Source: Procambarus clarkii
Lineage: Eukaryota > Arthropoda > Malacostraca > Decapoda > Cambaridae
Reading direction: 5' to 3'
Length of the DNA stretch: 64,000 bases
Assembly: GCF_040958095.1 (NCBI RefSeq)
Contig: NC_091217.1
Location: 12,151,215 to 12,215,214, forward strand
In this document: positions 25,067 to 35,592 of the stretch, piece by piece
Layout of the letters: each line of letters begins with the position of its first letter
Position numbering within the stretch: position 1 is the stretch's first letter
The notes under the pieces: generated by a model
Database searches by the model: none
Seen by the model: the letters and a program-made list of their open reading frames with translations, nothing else
What the model was told of the DNA's origin: nothing
Made by a program: the position numbers and the translations under genes

Positions 25067-26475
25067 TGTAACACTGTAAAAGTGTTTGGTTTAGTTTAAT
25101 ACATACATAGAGTACATGAGTCACAGACAAGGATCTGAGAGGCGCCAGTTTGTCGGCCTGAGATCTCACACCTCAAAGCGTTAATGACCTCAAGTGACCT
25201 GAGGTCAGATCATGAGAATTTCACCTTGCTTCCGCTAAGCTTATAATTGTAGTCTGGTAACCATTGTAATGACCCTGATTGTAATATCTCGCCTTGTATC
25301 TATCTCGACCGCGCACCCGCTACTACCACTGAGCTAACCGTGCAATCTCCGCTCTTTCTATGGTAATAACAGATGCTATACCGATCATGTAAGATGTTAA
25401 CACTCGGGCCGTCATACGAAGACGTAAACCAGTACACAGAGGAAGGAGAGAGAGAGAGAGGAAGAGGGAGGCAGAGCGAGAACGAGAGCAAGGGAGGGAG
25501 AAAGAGAGCGAGTGAGGGGCGAGGGAGAGTGAGACACTAGTGAGGGAGAGTGAGACAGAAAGATAAGAGATAATCGTAGTCACAACCTATCGTATGAGTT
25601 ACCGAGTGACGCTGCCACCACCCTGAGTTACCGGACAGGGGACCGGAGTGAGAGTCGTAGGTCTTGCAGATGGAATAACCTACCAGGACAGGTGTAGGGA
25701 ACAATTGAACGGTACAAGGATCCTGGCCTGACACTCGAATAATCCTGACCACTTGGGAACTATGGTGTACACAAGAATAAGGCGGGACACCCCCAATACT
25801 AATACCTCAACACGGAAAACGAACGGGGGGAGGAGTACGGGATAATTAAGAACACTAGGTCACTGGGGCAAAGGGGACGGTAGGCCCAATATCACTAGGC
25901 AAGGAACCATTAATACACATTTAATAACACTTAATATCTGACTTTATTTGAAATAATTAAATAAGACACTCCCTAACTATATTCCCTACTAGAGGCCAAG
26001 AGTACTGAATGAGGTGCTTTAGTACAAGAGAGCCGTACTTACTCGTATGTTGTTCCACCGTTTCCGGGAGATGATGTTCCTTCCCCGAGTCCACACACAC
26101 CTTCCTACTGGGCTGCGCCCAATCAACCCTCTCACCCCAAACCCTCACTAATTACTTCACTATTCATTTCTTTCCTTTCGTTTTCTCTTATACGTTTGTG
26201 GCAGTGATTCTGTATTCTAGAGTTCTCTCTAGAGTTTCGGGTAGCTGATCCAGTTACGACGCCTTGTAGTCTTAGCACCTAGGTCGTCAAATACCTAGGT
26301 TACAAGGTGTTGAACGATAGAGGTTGCCTTAGGATCTCTGGGAGTGCTCTAGAATAGTTAGCTAACTGGGGACGGGATAACGGACTAGAGAGAGCTGTTT
26401 CCCCCGGCCTCGTTAGTTAACTGGGGGGGTGGAATAATGGACAAGATAGAGCTATTTCCCCCAACCCCCGTTACA
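25067..26475. mobile_element. 1.4-kb LTR-like insertion (possible solo LTR) in the satellite
   Basis: The insert begins TGTAACACTG and ends CGTTACA, so it has TG...CA ends inside a short inverted repeat (TGTAAC/GTTACA). It is flanked by CTAG on both sides (25063-25066 and 26476-26479). Removing it with one CTAG restores the satellite phase. No polymerase frame is present inside. These are the marks of a solo LTR with a 4-bp target duplication. A box A-like TTAGCTCAGTGGTAG on the minus strand near 25345 has no matching box B. Confidence 0.7.
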
Positions 26476-26930
26476 CTAGTGTAGGTAGTGCAGCCACAAC
26501 AACCTAGTGCAGGTAGTGTAGCCACAACATCCTAGTGCAGGTAGTGTAGCCACAACATCCTAGTGCAGGTAGTGTAGCCACAACATCCTAGTGCAGGTAG
26601 TGTAGCCACAACATCCTAGTGCAGGTAGTGTAGCCACAACATCCTAGTGCAGGTAGTGTAGCCACAACATCCTAGTGCAGGTAGTGTAGCCACAACAACC
26701 TAGTGCAGGTAGTGTAGCCACAACAACCTAGTACAGGTAGTGTAGCCACAACAACCTAGTGTAGGTAGTGTAGCCACAACAACCTAGTGCAGGTAGTGTA
26801 GCCACAACAACCTAGTACAGGTAGTGTAGCCACAACAACCTAGTGCAGGTAGTGTAGCCACAACAACCTAGTGCAGGTAGTGTAGCCACAACAACCTAGT
26901 ACAGGTAGTGCAGCCACAACAAACATACAC
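26476..26930. repeat. 28-bp satellite array, continuation of about 16 units
   Basis: Same 28-bp unit as 23316-25066, but dominated by the ACAACC and GTGTAGCC variants, so the two sides of the insert have diverged in variant content. Confidence 0.96.
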
Positions 26931-27640
26931 TTTGTTGTAACCTATCTATTGGATGGGTGCATGTGAAGCAAATTATAATTATATGTAATTGTTCATCACA
27001 AATGTAAATTGCTTAGTTTTAAGATCAATGGAGCCTAGTACATGAACCTATTATGTCACTGAAACCTCTCTCCCACGCACCCACAGGATGGGAACTGCAT
27101 CCACGATAAATTAATTGAACTAAAACTCTCACTTGAGCTACGGACTCCTAGGGTCACGGTGAAGTTAATTTGATCATCTATGCATAGGCTATTGATGCAT
27201 ATGTTAACAAACTATGCAATTCGTTCAAGGCTGGAACTTCCTTAGCTAAACGAAGTTTGGGGATCCCGCGCAGGAATATCCCTGCAAAAAAAAAAAAGTT
27301 GGAGGTTTAGTTCCTCAGCACACTGTGCGCCTTTGTATAGCTTATAACAGTACCATTCAGGAAGGCATAAGCTGCATAACAAATGAACTGAACTACAGGT
27401 ATACTCATCCTGTGAATGGTAGTGGAAATAGTTGATTGTAGTAGAAACGTTAATTTCATCCAGACATAAATTATTAGCATACTTATATATATTTAAATGA
27501 TTAATTTAAATACTTATTCGTGCTTCAGATTAATTATGTAATTTGTTTACTTCTATGGCTGTATTAGGATGAAGGAAGCTGGAGTAGAATAAATGAGAAC
27601 CGCAAGAAAAGGTACAATACTGCTAACCATATTAATTTAG
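26931..27640. other. unique sequence, no gene seen
   Basis: AT-rich. A 12-bp A run lies near 27287. Confidence 0.4.
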
Positions 27641-27808
27641 CAGCCCGTTCTCGACTCAAGTCCATTACATCCAGCAGTCGACCCCCACGGACGCATTCAT
27701 AAATTTTTACATGCTATCCATTCAAAACTGGAATTTTCGCAAATATTAATTAATATTATAATATATTACCGTGTGTATATCACGAAAATAAACACGTGAT
27801 TAAGAATG

Positions 27809-27990
27809 TGACAATGTCAGACCACGGAGGAAAAATGAAACAGGAAATTTCCTTAAGTACTTTCGTATATTAAATACATCTTCAGAAGGTCACACCTTCA
27901 GAAGAAGGACCTTCTGAAGATGTATTTAATATACGAAAGTACTTAAGGAAATTTCCTGTTTCATTTTTCCTCCGTGGTCTGACATTGTCA
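27809..27990. mobile_element. inverted pair of PLE-type tails, 83-bp arms
   Basis: The arms 27809-27891 and 27908-27990 are perfect inverted copies with a 16-bp spacer. Each arm runs outward from a hammerhead-like motif through TTTCATTTTTCCTCCGTGG. Orientation is divergent, as in the large PLE palindrome at 12.1-14.3 kb. Confidence 0.8.
27910..27948 (+). ncRNA. hammerhead ribozyme-like motif
   Basis: CCTT (27910-27913) pairs with AAGG (27945-27948) as stem I. CTGAAGA (27914-27920) fits CTGANGA. One extra T is followed by GTAT/ATAC stem II (27922-27925 and 27931-27934), GAA (27935-27937), palindromic AGTACT stem III (27938-27943), and T at the cleavage position 27944. A mirror copy lies on the minus strand at 27851-27889. 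Confidence 0.55.
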
Positions 27991-28534
27991 TATTACCATA
28001 TTGTGCATATATAGGCATAGGTTAGGTGTTTAGGTTTTGTTGGCGATTATTTATATTTGTAGTACGTGGGTGAAGCATTTATAGTGTTGTAGTTCGAACA
28101 AAACTCGTCAGTGAAGCACTTGTTCCGGAAATGTTCGAACGTCATCAGTTGTGAATCCAGGCGGTCCTCCAAACAAAGACACAAAAGAGATTCCATCCAC
28201 CCGCCAAACCCCCTGTTTATGAATAAAAAACGTTTTACACACGACTCACACCTGATTTTGTTCGAACACTTCCAGAACAAGTGCTTCACTGACGAATTTT
28301 GTTCGAACCACAACGCTATAAATGCTTCACCCACGTACTACAAATACAAATAATCGCCAACAGAACCTAAACACCTAACCTAATCTAACCCCTATGAATG
28401 TACAATATGCAAATATATTACAATATTAATTTATATTTGAGAAAACTCCATTTTGAATGAACAGCATGTTAAAATTTATGAATGCGTCTGTGGGGTCGAC
28501 CGCTGGATGTAATGGACTCGAGTCAAGGACGGGT

Positions 28535-30600
28535 TGGTGGTTTAACTACATTTTCAATTCAGTCATTAAATGTTTCCAGCTCTTGAAATTTTACTTTGTA
28601 TCGCTCTTTATAATTTTGCATTGCGAGAACCCTTAAATCACTGCCAACTCATTTGAGAAGTGTACTATGCGCTAAGAACTTGAAGTCTTCTTCTCGATAC
28701 GAGCAGTTTGCATGAAGGTTTGGTTCCTGATGACTGCACTAGTGGTGATGTTGCAAGATACGGCACTCACAGTGGTGCATCAGTGTTCATGATGTGGCAG
28801 CGGTTGAAAATTATCGATGTCTTCTATTTGTGTGAGAATAATGATAAAAATAAACATATGACTGGAAATGGACTCGGGATGGCAAAGATGAGGAATTGAG
28901 TTGATGGTGATAGCAAAGTGTTACTGTTCTATGTGTGTGGTTTAGTCAAGTGACTGTGAGTCGAAGTATGTTTGGGAGTTAGTCGCAGTACGGATAGATG
29001 TTATGACCCCTGACCTCTGGGTATGATTCCTCTGCTTTTGCAGTTGTATAATAGAGATAAATGTGGCCTTGCCAACTACAATAGTCTAGGCCAGGGTAAA
29101 TAAGTCAACCGTTTGTGAGAATACACAGCATTGTGTTTACATTCTTCTAAAGCCACTAGTATGCACAGCGTTTCGGGCAGACGCTAAATGAAATTACAGG
29201 TAGCTAGGAATCAGCAGAATTATTTTAACAAGATACTTATAATGAGGTAAGTAACTCCTATGAGCACTTAACACTTTAATTAAATCTTACATGAATAGAT
29301 GGGTATGCAAATAATGGTCTAACCAGGCAAGTATCTATGTAAACTGAACTAAACGGGCACTTTTTACTTAACTCATGATACAGGTCCACCTCAAACAACC
29401 TCCCCCATGCTACTGACTCTGCTAGACACCTTCCTCGGAGGCGTCTACACATTACCAACTAAGAACCACATGAAATCTCTAGATGCTCTGCTATCCGAGA
29501 GGAATATTTATGAACATATTTATAAATACCATAATATACATTAGCCACTACAAAGGTGTAATAACGAAAATTGTACATACAAGAACACGGAATATTTATA
29601 GGGGTGAATCAGTGACTCTATGTTGGATACACTGCATGCATCACTGGAACATCCAAATATGGTCATCCCCCCATGAGACGCCACGGCCCCCCCCCCCTCC
29701 CCAACATGAATAAACATGCAATAGCATTAGCAAAAATATCTCATACAAACACACTACAGCATGCTACATTTAACTCAAATATATATACTAGAAAACAAAT
29801 GTACATAATGTTAATCTCCCAAGAACTGAGGAAAGACTAAGGAGCATAAATGCTTTATCATGATAAATGTCAGAATCAAGTTTTATTGATTCATAAGAAT
29901 AGGTTAAAGTAGTTAGAGCACATTAAATAGCATTGGGTTATTGTGTATAAATTTAGGTTAGGTTGAGGGAGGTTAGTTGAAGATGGGTCATGTTATGTTG
30001 TGTAACCAAAAAATTATGCAAATATATCATGTTTTATTGCTATTATAAAATCAATAAATGAACTTAGGAAAAAACGATGGCGTTGGATTTTAGAGACATA
30101 AACTTTACATATAAGGTGTAAGTTTCATGTAAATTGAGTAAACAATGAAAAAGTTATACAAAGTAAAAAAAAAAATAAGTAAAAAATAAAGTCTAAGGTG
30201 CTGCCATCTGTGACTGAGGTTGACATCAACCAATTTCCTTCAAAATTGGCACCCTTACAGATAGGCTTACGTGCAGTCAGGTGTATAAGTTTCATGCAAA
30301 TCGTCCGATAAACAAATAAGAAAAAAAAAGTAAAACTAATTTTTTTTAACATAATTTTTTTTAATAAAACTAATTATAATGTTTTTTTAATATATGCTGT
30401 TGTGATAGCTGAGAGTCATAGACATGATTTCAATTGACACTTGTTTTTTATAATCGTTTTTGACCATTTTGGAAAATTTTTGAAACACAATTCAATATTT
30501 TTTTCTCCCTTCCTATTTATGCTACGATGCTGAGACTTGGATTAGATGAAACCCTTTTCATATACAACTAGACAAAAAAAAATTGGTTAACATTGAACAA
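28535..30600. other. unique sequence, no gene supported
   Basis: Contains a C run at 29682-29700 and T/A-rich stretches at 30160-30380. Short frames only. Confidence 0.4.
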
Positions 30601-30603
30601 CTT

Positions 30604-31605
30604 TCAAAAACTATCAATTGGGCCCTTAAATGAACTACTGTATTGCAGGTTGTTGTTAAGGAGAACCTTAGTTATTGCCGCTGTGTATGAAGGACACTGT
30701 TTGAAACTAATATGATCGCCACCACAGTTTGAGCAGGTAAGTATATCTGACACAGTCTTGTGTGTAATAGGAACCAGAGTATTTCCAACATTTGATGTCT
30801 TTGGTGCAGCCTTTCGAGGCATGGTTAAAACCTTCACATCTAACACACTGAGTGGGACGTGATACGTACACCTCTATTTTTTTAGAGGAAGCCGTTAATC
30901 CAAACCTGATCAAGGGAAAAAAGTAGTCTATTAAAGTAAGTAGGACAGTGCCTGTATCACTCAGTTCTCCGTTTGTTTTACGCACAATTTTTGTTTACTC
31001 CAAAAATTGGAATGTCATCTGCCTTTAGTTGTGTCTTGATGTCGTCTGCAATAATGTCTACATGTCTGCACTAATGTCTACAACATGTCGGATTACATAT
31101 TTCGCTATTCGGTTCCCCTAGTGGCAGTATCACCGAGTGACGCAAAGTAGCATCTTTGTACCCACAGATGTCAGTAACGTCTGAACGCTCTAGTTCCTCG
31201 CTGTGTTTGTGGTCCACTGTGATTAAGTTCCTTTGTTTATTAGATCTGATATCATGAACGTTGATCTTAAATATATTGGGAATGCCATAATATAGGATAC
31301 TTTGTGCTCTGCTATTTTCAAAGATACTCCTATCTTCGGATGTACCGTCATCAAGAGCAATGATGAACGTTTGCAAACCAGAACTCGTCCTACCTTGGTT
31401 GAGCGGAGGATGTTGATACGCAGGCCACGTGGGGCCGGGATAATCTGGTTACCTCTGGATGCTGGCGGCGTTTCGCCTCTAATCTGTTCGCCTTATGGTG
31501 ATGTTTACTGTAAAGGAAAACTCCCTCTGGATCCTCCACTAAGACCGGGAGACCATCTAGATATAAATGCGTGTCACGTAACAGTGGTTTCTTAAAAACC
31601 TTCAA
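30604..31605 (-). pseudogene. LINE ORF1 (gag-like) remnant with CCHC knuckles
   Basis: Three broken minus-strand frames read in order. The middle one contains QCVRCEGFNHASKGC (CX2CX4HX4C) and KCWKYSGSYYTQDC. The next frame gives TCSNCGGDHISFKQCPSY, a third knuckle. Upstream pieces (31071-31376) include FKINVHDIRSNKQRNLI, typical of the region before the knuckles in jockey-type ORF1, a nucleic-acid-binding protein. At least two frameshifts are needed and no EN/RT follows. Confidence 0.72.
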
Positions 31606-31784
31606 AGGTATCGTGAATGTTTGTAGGAGACGCTGGGCACACCTCCAGCCGTCGCCATGTTACCTCACGTTCCGAACTTCAAGTAAAACCCGGGTTTGAG
31701 AATAACAACAAATATATGATCGCTCACGGCACGATCATATATTTGATCATATAGACCCTAACATCAGTTAGGGAATCGATGTTG
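31606..31784. other. unclassified, short ATGATCATAT inverted motifs
   Basis: Contains GATCATATATTTGATCATAT near 31723. Nothing else recognised. Confidence 0.3.
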
Positions 31785-32465
31785 TTATTGTTTTAGATTC
31801 AGCTACTCGGAACAGAAAGGTCCAAATAGCACAGGCTATGGTGAGCCCGTAGCGGACTTACATGACATAGGAGCGGGGCTATAACTGGGAATCGATGTCT
31901 GGGATACTATTTCGGAAAAAGCGAACCAGTATCAAATATAATTTCTAAGTTTGTGAGGAAGTTGGAAACAACAACTTGTGGTTCAAATTAAAACTACTTT
32001 AGTAACGAGAGCGTGTTTCTAAAGACTTCTTGCTAATAAGTTTCACTGATTAGCTCAATAACTTGTAGTTATTGAAAAGATCGTATGTAAAAAGTGAACG
32101 AGTAATTTTAATTTATTAAAGTGTTAATAGGATATATGACAAAATAACCACGTTTATATAGCCTATCACCTACTCACGTGCAACACAAATACACCATCAC
32201 CACACCACTACAAGACATAACATACACCAACATGCCGAATACAATTACTACAAGCCGCTTACATTAATACACCGTATACCATCATCACCAAAACTATCCA
32301 CCCCAAGTCATACGAAACTATATCTTGGTCGGTCGGTCTCAGTCTCAGAGGCTACGTATAGCCCATGCTTCTTGCCCCGCTCCTATGCCAGGTAAGTTAC
32401 GGGCTCACCAAGTAGCCCGTGCTACTTGGAACTTGTTCCGAGTAGCTGAATCTATAACAACAACT
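31785..32465. repeat. inverted pair of a SINE-like repeat
   Basis: 31795-31885 (GATTCAGCTACTCGGAACA, GGTGAGCCCGTAGCGG, CATAGGAGCGGGGCT) is inverted at 32360-32455 (AGCCCCGCTCC-type and TGTTCCGAGTAGCTGAATC). The loop of about 470 bp is AT-rich with CACCA-rich sequence near 32190-32300. Confidence 0.75.
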
Positions 32466-32988
32466 CATTCTCACACACACTCTCACGGTTATTCAAGAGC
32501 GCTCATATAAAGTGCTGAAGGTTTCTCTCTTGCACATGTTGGGCAGAGCTCTCGTTTTTACCACATCAGTGCTGCTTCCTTGGATCGCGGTGTTCGCAGG
32601 TCGCCCGATGGATCACACCAGAATGCAGATGGCCTAGATTTTTTTTTAGCATTAAAAGTTTTGGGTATCGATAGCCTAGTTTTCCCGTATTAATATTTTC
32701 TTTGTAATAGTAGAGCTTGGTTATCCTATAAAATATTTTTTGGAATCCAAACAATTTAATTGTAAACGAAATGTGCTTCCCTGCTATCGTACATATGAGA
32801 GTTAAGGTAACTGTACTGATAGTATTTTCGGACTTAAACATGGATAATTTCAACGTTATTATATATACGCCGTTTGAGTTCTCAGGCTACCACTAAATTT
32901 ACCATATTATATTACGAATTCCAAAAATCACCACTAAACATAAAATATGCAGACGATGAGTCACAATAACGTGGCTGAAGAGATGATT
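32466..32988. other. unique sequence, no gene seen
   Basis: No supported feature. Confidence 0.35.
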
Positions 32989-33140
32989 ACCAAACCACAC
33001 ACCAGAAGATGAAGAAACGACTATGTTTCTGTCCGTCCTGGACCATTATCAAGCCGTGTTGACCATTATCAACACGACTTGATAATGGTCTAGAACTTCG
33101 TCGTTTCTTCATCTTCAGATGTGTGGTTTTGGTCATCAAA
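32989..33140. mobile_element. inverted pair of PLE-type tails, third locus
   Basis: ACCACACACCAGAAGATGAAG (about 32994) is inverted at 33108-33130, and GTCCTGGACCATTATCAAG is inverted at about 33078-33093. On the minus strand the left arm reads CTTGATAATGGTCC, AGGAC, GGACAGAAAC, the same family as the tail at 18238. The right arm has lost stem II. Orientation is again divergent. Confidence 0.65.
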
Positions 33141-34922
33141 CATAAAATATTATAAAAGTAATTATCGTAAATTACAATATTCATAAATTACAATGGGAAG
33201 TACTGTTTGTTATTTGTATGGGGAATTTCGAGGAGTGAAGAATTCCAGTCCACGCAGAGGATATTGAGGACCCATGTGGGAATGTGCGTGGTGGGCGAGA
33301 GGGACGTGGAATGTCTCTGGATCTGCTTACGAAGCATCTTGTAATGTCGCCCAATTTTTCAGAAGCAGGTTTTACCTCCGTGTCTTGGCGCCTGAAGGAC
33401 CCCCTGGAGACAGTTTACAGCGTCTGGAACCTGCCAGTAGAATTATGAAGATCGCCAATCTCCGCCTTTTAAGAAATCTCGGCTCGGCTGGTTTAACTGA
33501 GGGTCGAGTTGTGGAAAGGTTGTAGTAAAGGAGCGAGAAGACCTCAAGGACATGTGTAAAGCTCACGCTGTTTTTATGGAGCTAAAATCCTTACAAAAAC
33601 AAAAGTAAATCAAAAGTATATTATGGAATTAAAACAAACAAATTAGCTTATAATTGTAATTTTTGGGGTAGATTTTTTTGTAGTTTAATTTAGCTATACA
33701 ACCATCGTCTTGTAAAAAAAATCCATTTGTACCAAAAATATGCAGGCAAATGTGGGATATATAGCAATGTTTCCAGCTTCAGATGCGTCAGTGACTAGAG
33801 CCTGTGCTTATGGGACTTAGGAGACGTGAGGTCTAGTTCGTTATGCCCAGTATGTGCATGACTACTTTCAGTGCATTCCACTTGCTGACCGTCCGAACAT
33901 GATCCAAGTATTTTCTGACATTTCTTCAACACATTTGCATTTTCAGCTTACATTTATGTCCACTTCTACTTTCAGTTAAACGAGACTGTCTTTGTCCACA
34001 GTGTCAATTCTCCCCAGCATCTTGGTTCTGATAACATCCTTCAGCTGTTTCTTCTATCATAACGGCTGTGGGGTTTAGTTCTGACAATTATCTTGCTAAT
34101 AACCTCTGTATTTGTTATCAATTTTGGTTTTATGCTTCCCAGGGTGCGTAATCTATAGGTCGGTACTACATATTCCAGGATTTGTCTAGCAAAGGTTGTA
34201 TAGAAAGAATCTCTTGAAGGAATCCTTATTTAGGTTTTAAGTAACACTGTAGTGTTTGCCAGCTTGCTATATGCTGGTGATGTTGTGGAAGATTCGTGCT
34301 GCGTTAATACCTCATCCTGGAGTTCGCACTGCGAGAAGGGGTTAGATTCTTGTAACATCTCTAGACATAGTTTGATATACCTTTAATACACGCTCACAAT
34401 ATTACTTGAACAAGTAACAGTAGTTTTCGATAAATATCCACTTTGTGTTTCATTCAGAAGAATTTTATTTCACTGTGTACAGATGTACAGTATCTGGCGT
34501 GTAACAATATATCCAATCGAGGCTGGAAACCCTTTGATCGGCGTCAATAGTATGACGAAAACATCAGAAATGCAATTTAATAAAAAACACGATCGCGAAA
34601 TCCTGTTACACTCACTTGCTTTGAGACACCTTTACTAACAACCTATTATCTTTGTTTATACCGAAACAAACAACTTTATACCCGGGACTCTGGAGCCTTG
34701 TAACGAGACAAGTAAACTAGACAAGTCAAGCAAGTAATCAGTAAACAAGCCAGTAGGTAAACCAAAGGTGTACACTGTTAAGGGAGCGTGTACAGGCAAT
34801 ACACATCGTCTTGTTTGGGATACTTAAGGACCCAATAAACAGCAGGAGTAAAACTTTTACCACCGCTCTGGCCCAATTTCCTTCCCCTTAACGACTCTAC
34901 GGCGGTGTTAGATTAAACCATT

Positions 34923-34925
<3 letters not shown>
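33141..34925. other. unique sequence, no gene supported
   Basis: A somewhat GC-richer block (33230-33530) has open frames on both strands but no recognisable product. Confidence 0.35.
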
Positions 34926-34971
<46 letters not shown>

Positions 34972-35035
34972 ATGGTGTGTACCATCCACTTGTGTACACA
35001 CACACTCATGGTGTGCACTACCCACTTCTGCACAC
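34926..35035. repeat. (CA)n and CACACTCATGGTGTG short repeat
   Basis: About 45 bp of CA followed by two diverged copies of a CACTCATGGTGTG-containing unit. Confidence 0.9.
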
Positions 35036-35452
35036 CACGAGTGTGCACAAGCGCATGACTTCAACTATGTTCTCAGATATACAATGTTAATGTGATTTCT
35101 TAGCGCATTGGGAGGGGTCAACCTGTCCTCTTACAAATTACGTCTGAATTTAGCCGTTTGCCCGAAAACTGACAATTTGAAAATGAAAAAAATGAAAATA
35201 AATTTGGGATTTTTTTTTCCAAAGCAGCAAGTTAAGGGTCCTCTGGTAGGTTAGGAGGGCAGGAAATTCTCCTAAAGTTTCAAAACGTCATGAAAAATGT
35301 TAATTGAAAGTGTCCTCTCCTAACCCTACAGACCAAGCCGGAGGACCCAAACAGAAAACGGGACAGTACATCACTTTCGTGAGCCGATTTAATTTCAAAT
35401 TACGTCAGTTTTGGTCATAGCGCATACGAACGAAAAGCGACGTTATTTTGGG

Positions 35453-35592
35453 TTTCCCCTATCCCGCACCAGAGTGTATACTGGGCGGGGTACTCTCCTA
35501 TACCACACCAGTGTATACTGGGTGGGGGAACTCTCCTATACCACACCAGTGTATACTGGGTGGGGGAACTCTCCTATACCACACCAGTGTGT
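35453..35592. repeat. 38-bp tandem repeat, 3-4 units
   Basis: Units containing CTCCTATACCACACCAGTGT and ATACTGGGTGGGGGAA repeat at 38-bp spacing. Confidence 0.93.

Larger units (their letters stand above)
27641..28534. mobile_element. foldback element with long TIRs, PLE pair nested in left arm
   Basis: The outer arms 27641-27740 and 28435-28534 are inverted (CGACTCAAGTCCATTACATC / GATGTAATGGACTCGAGTC, ACGCATTCATAAATTTT). The inner arms (28000-28135 and 28260-28400) continue the inversion (TAGGTGTTTAGGTT, GGCGATTATTT, GAAGCACTTGTTC). Left-arm continuity is broken at about 27770-27995 by a separate inverted pair. Removing that insert restores arm pairing. Frames at 28047-28353 on both strands are palindrome artefacts. 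No transposase is present. Confidence 0.8.

Noticed and set aside
25307-25380. tRNA-like box A on the minus strand
   Set aside because: No box B or cloverleaf follows, so it is not a tRNA gene.
23316-26930. CRISPR-like array of regular 28-bp repeats
   Set aside because: Units are directly adjacent with no spacers, and the genome is eukaryotic; it is a satellite.
28047-28353. 95- and 80-codon similar frames on opposite strands
   Set aside because: Similarity arises from the foldback palindrome, not from coding.
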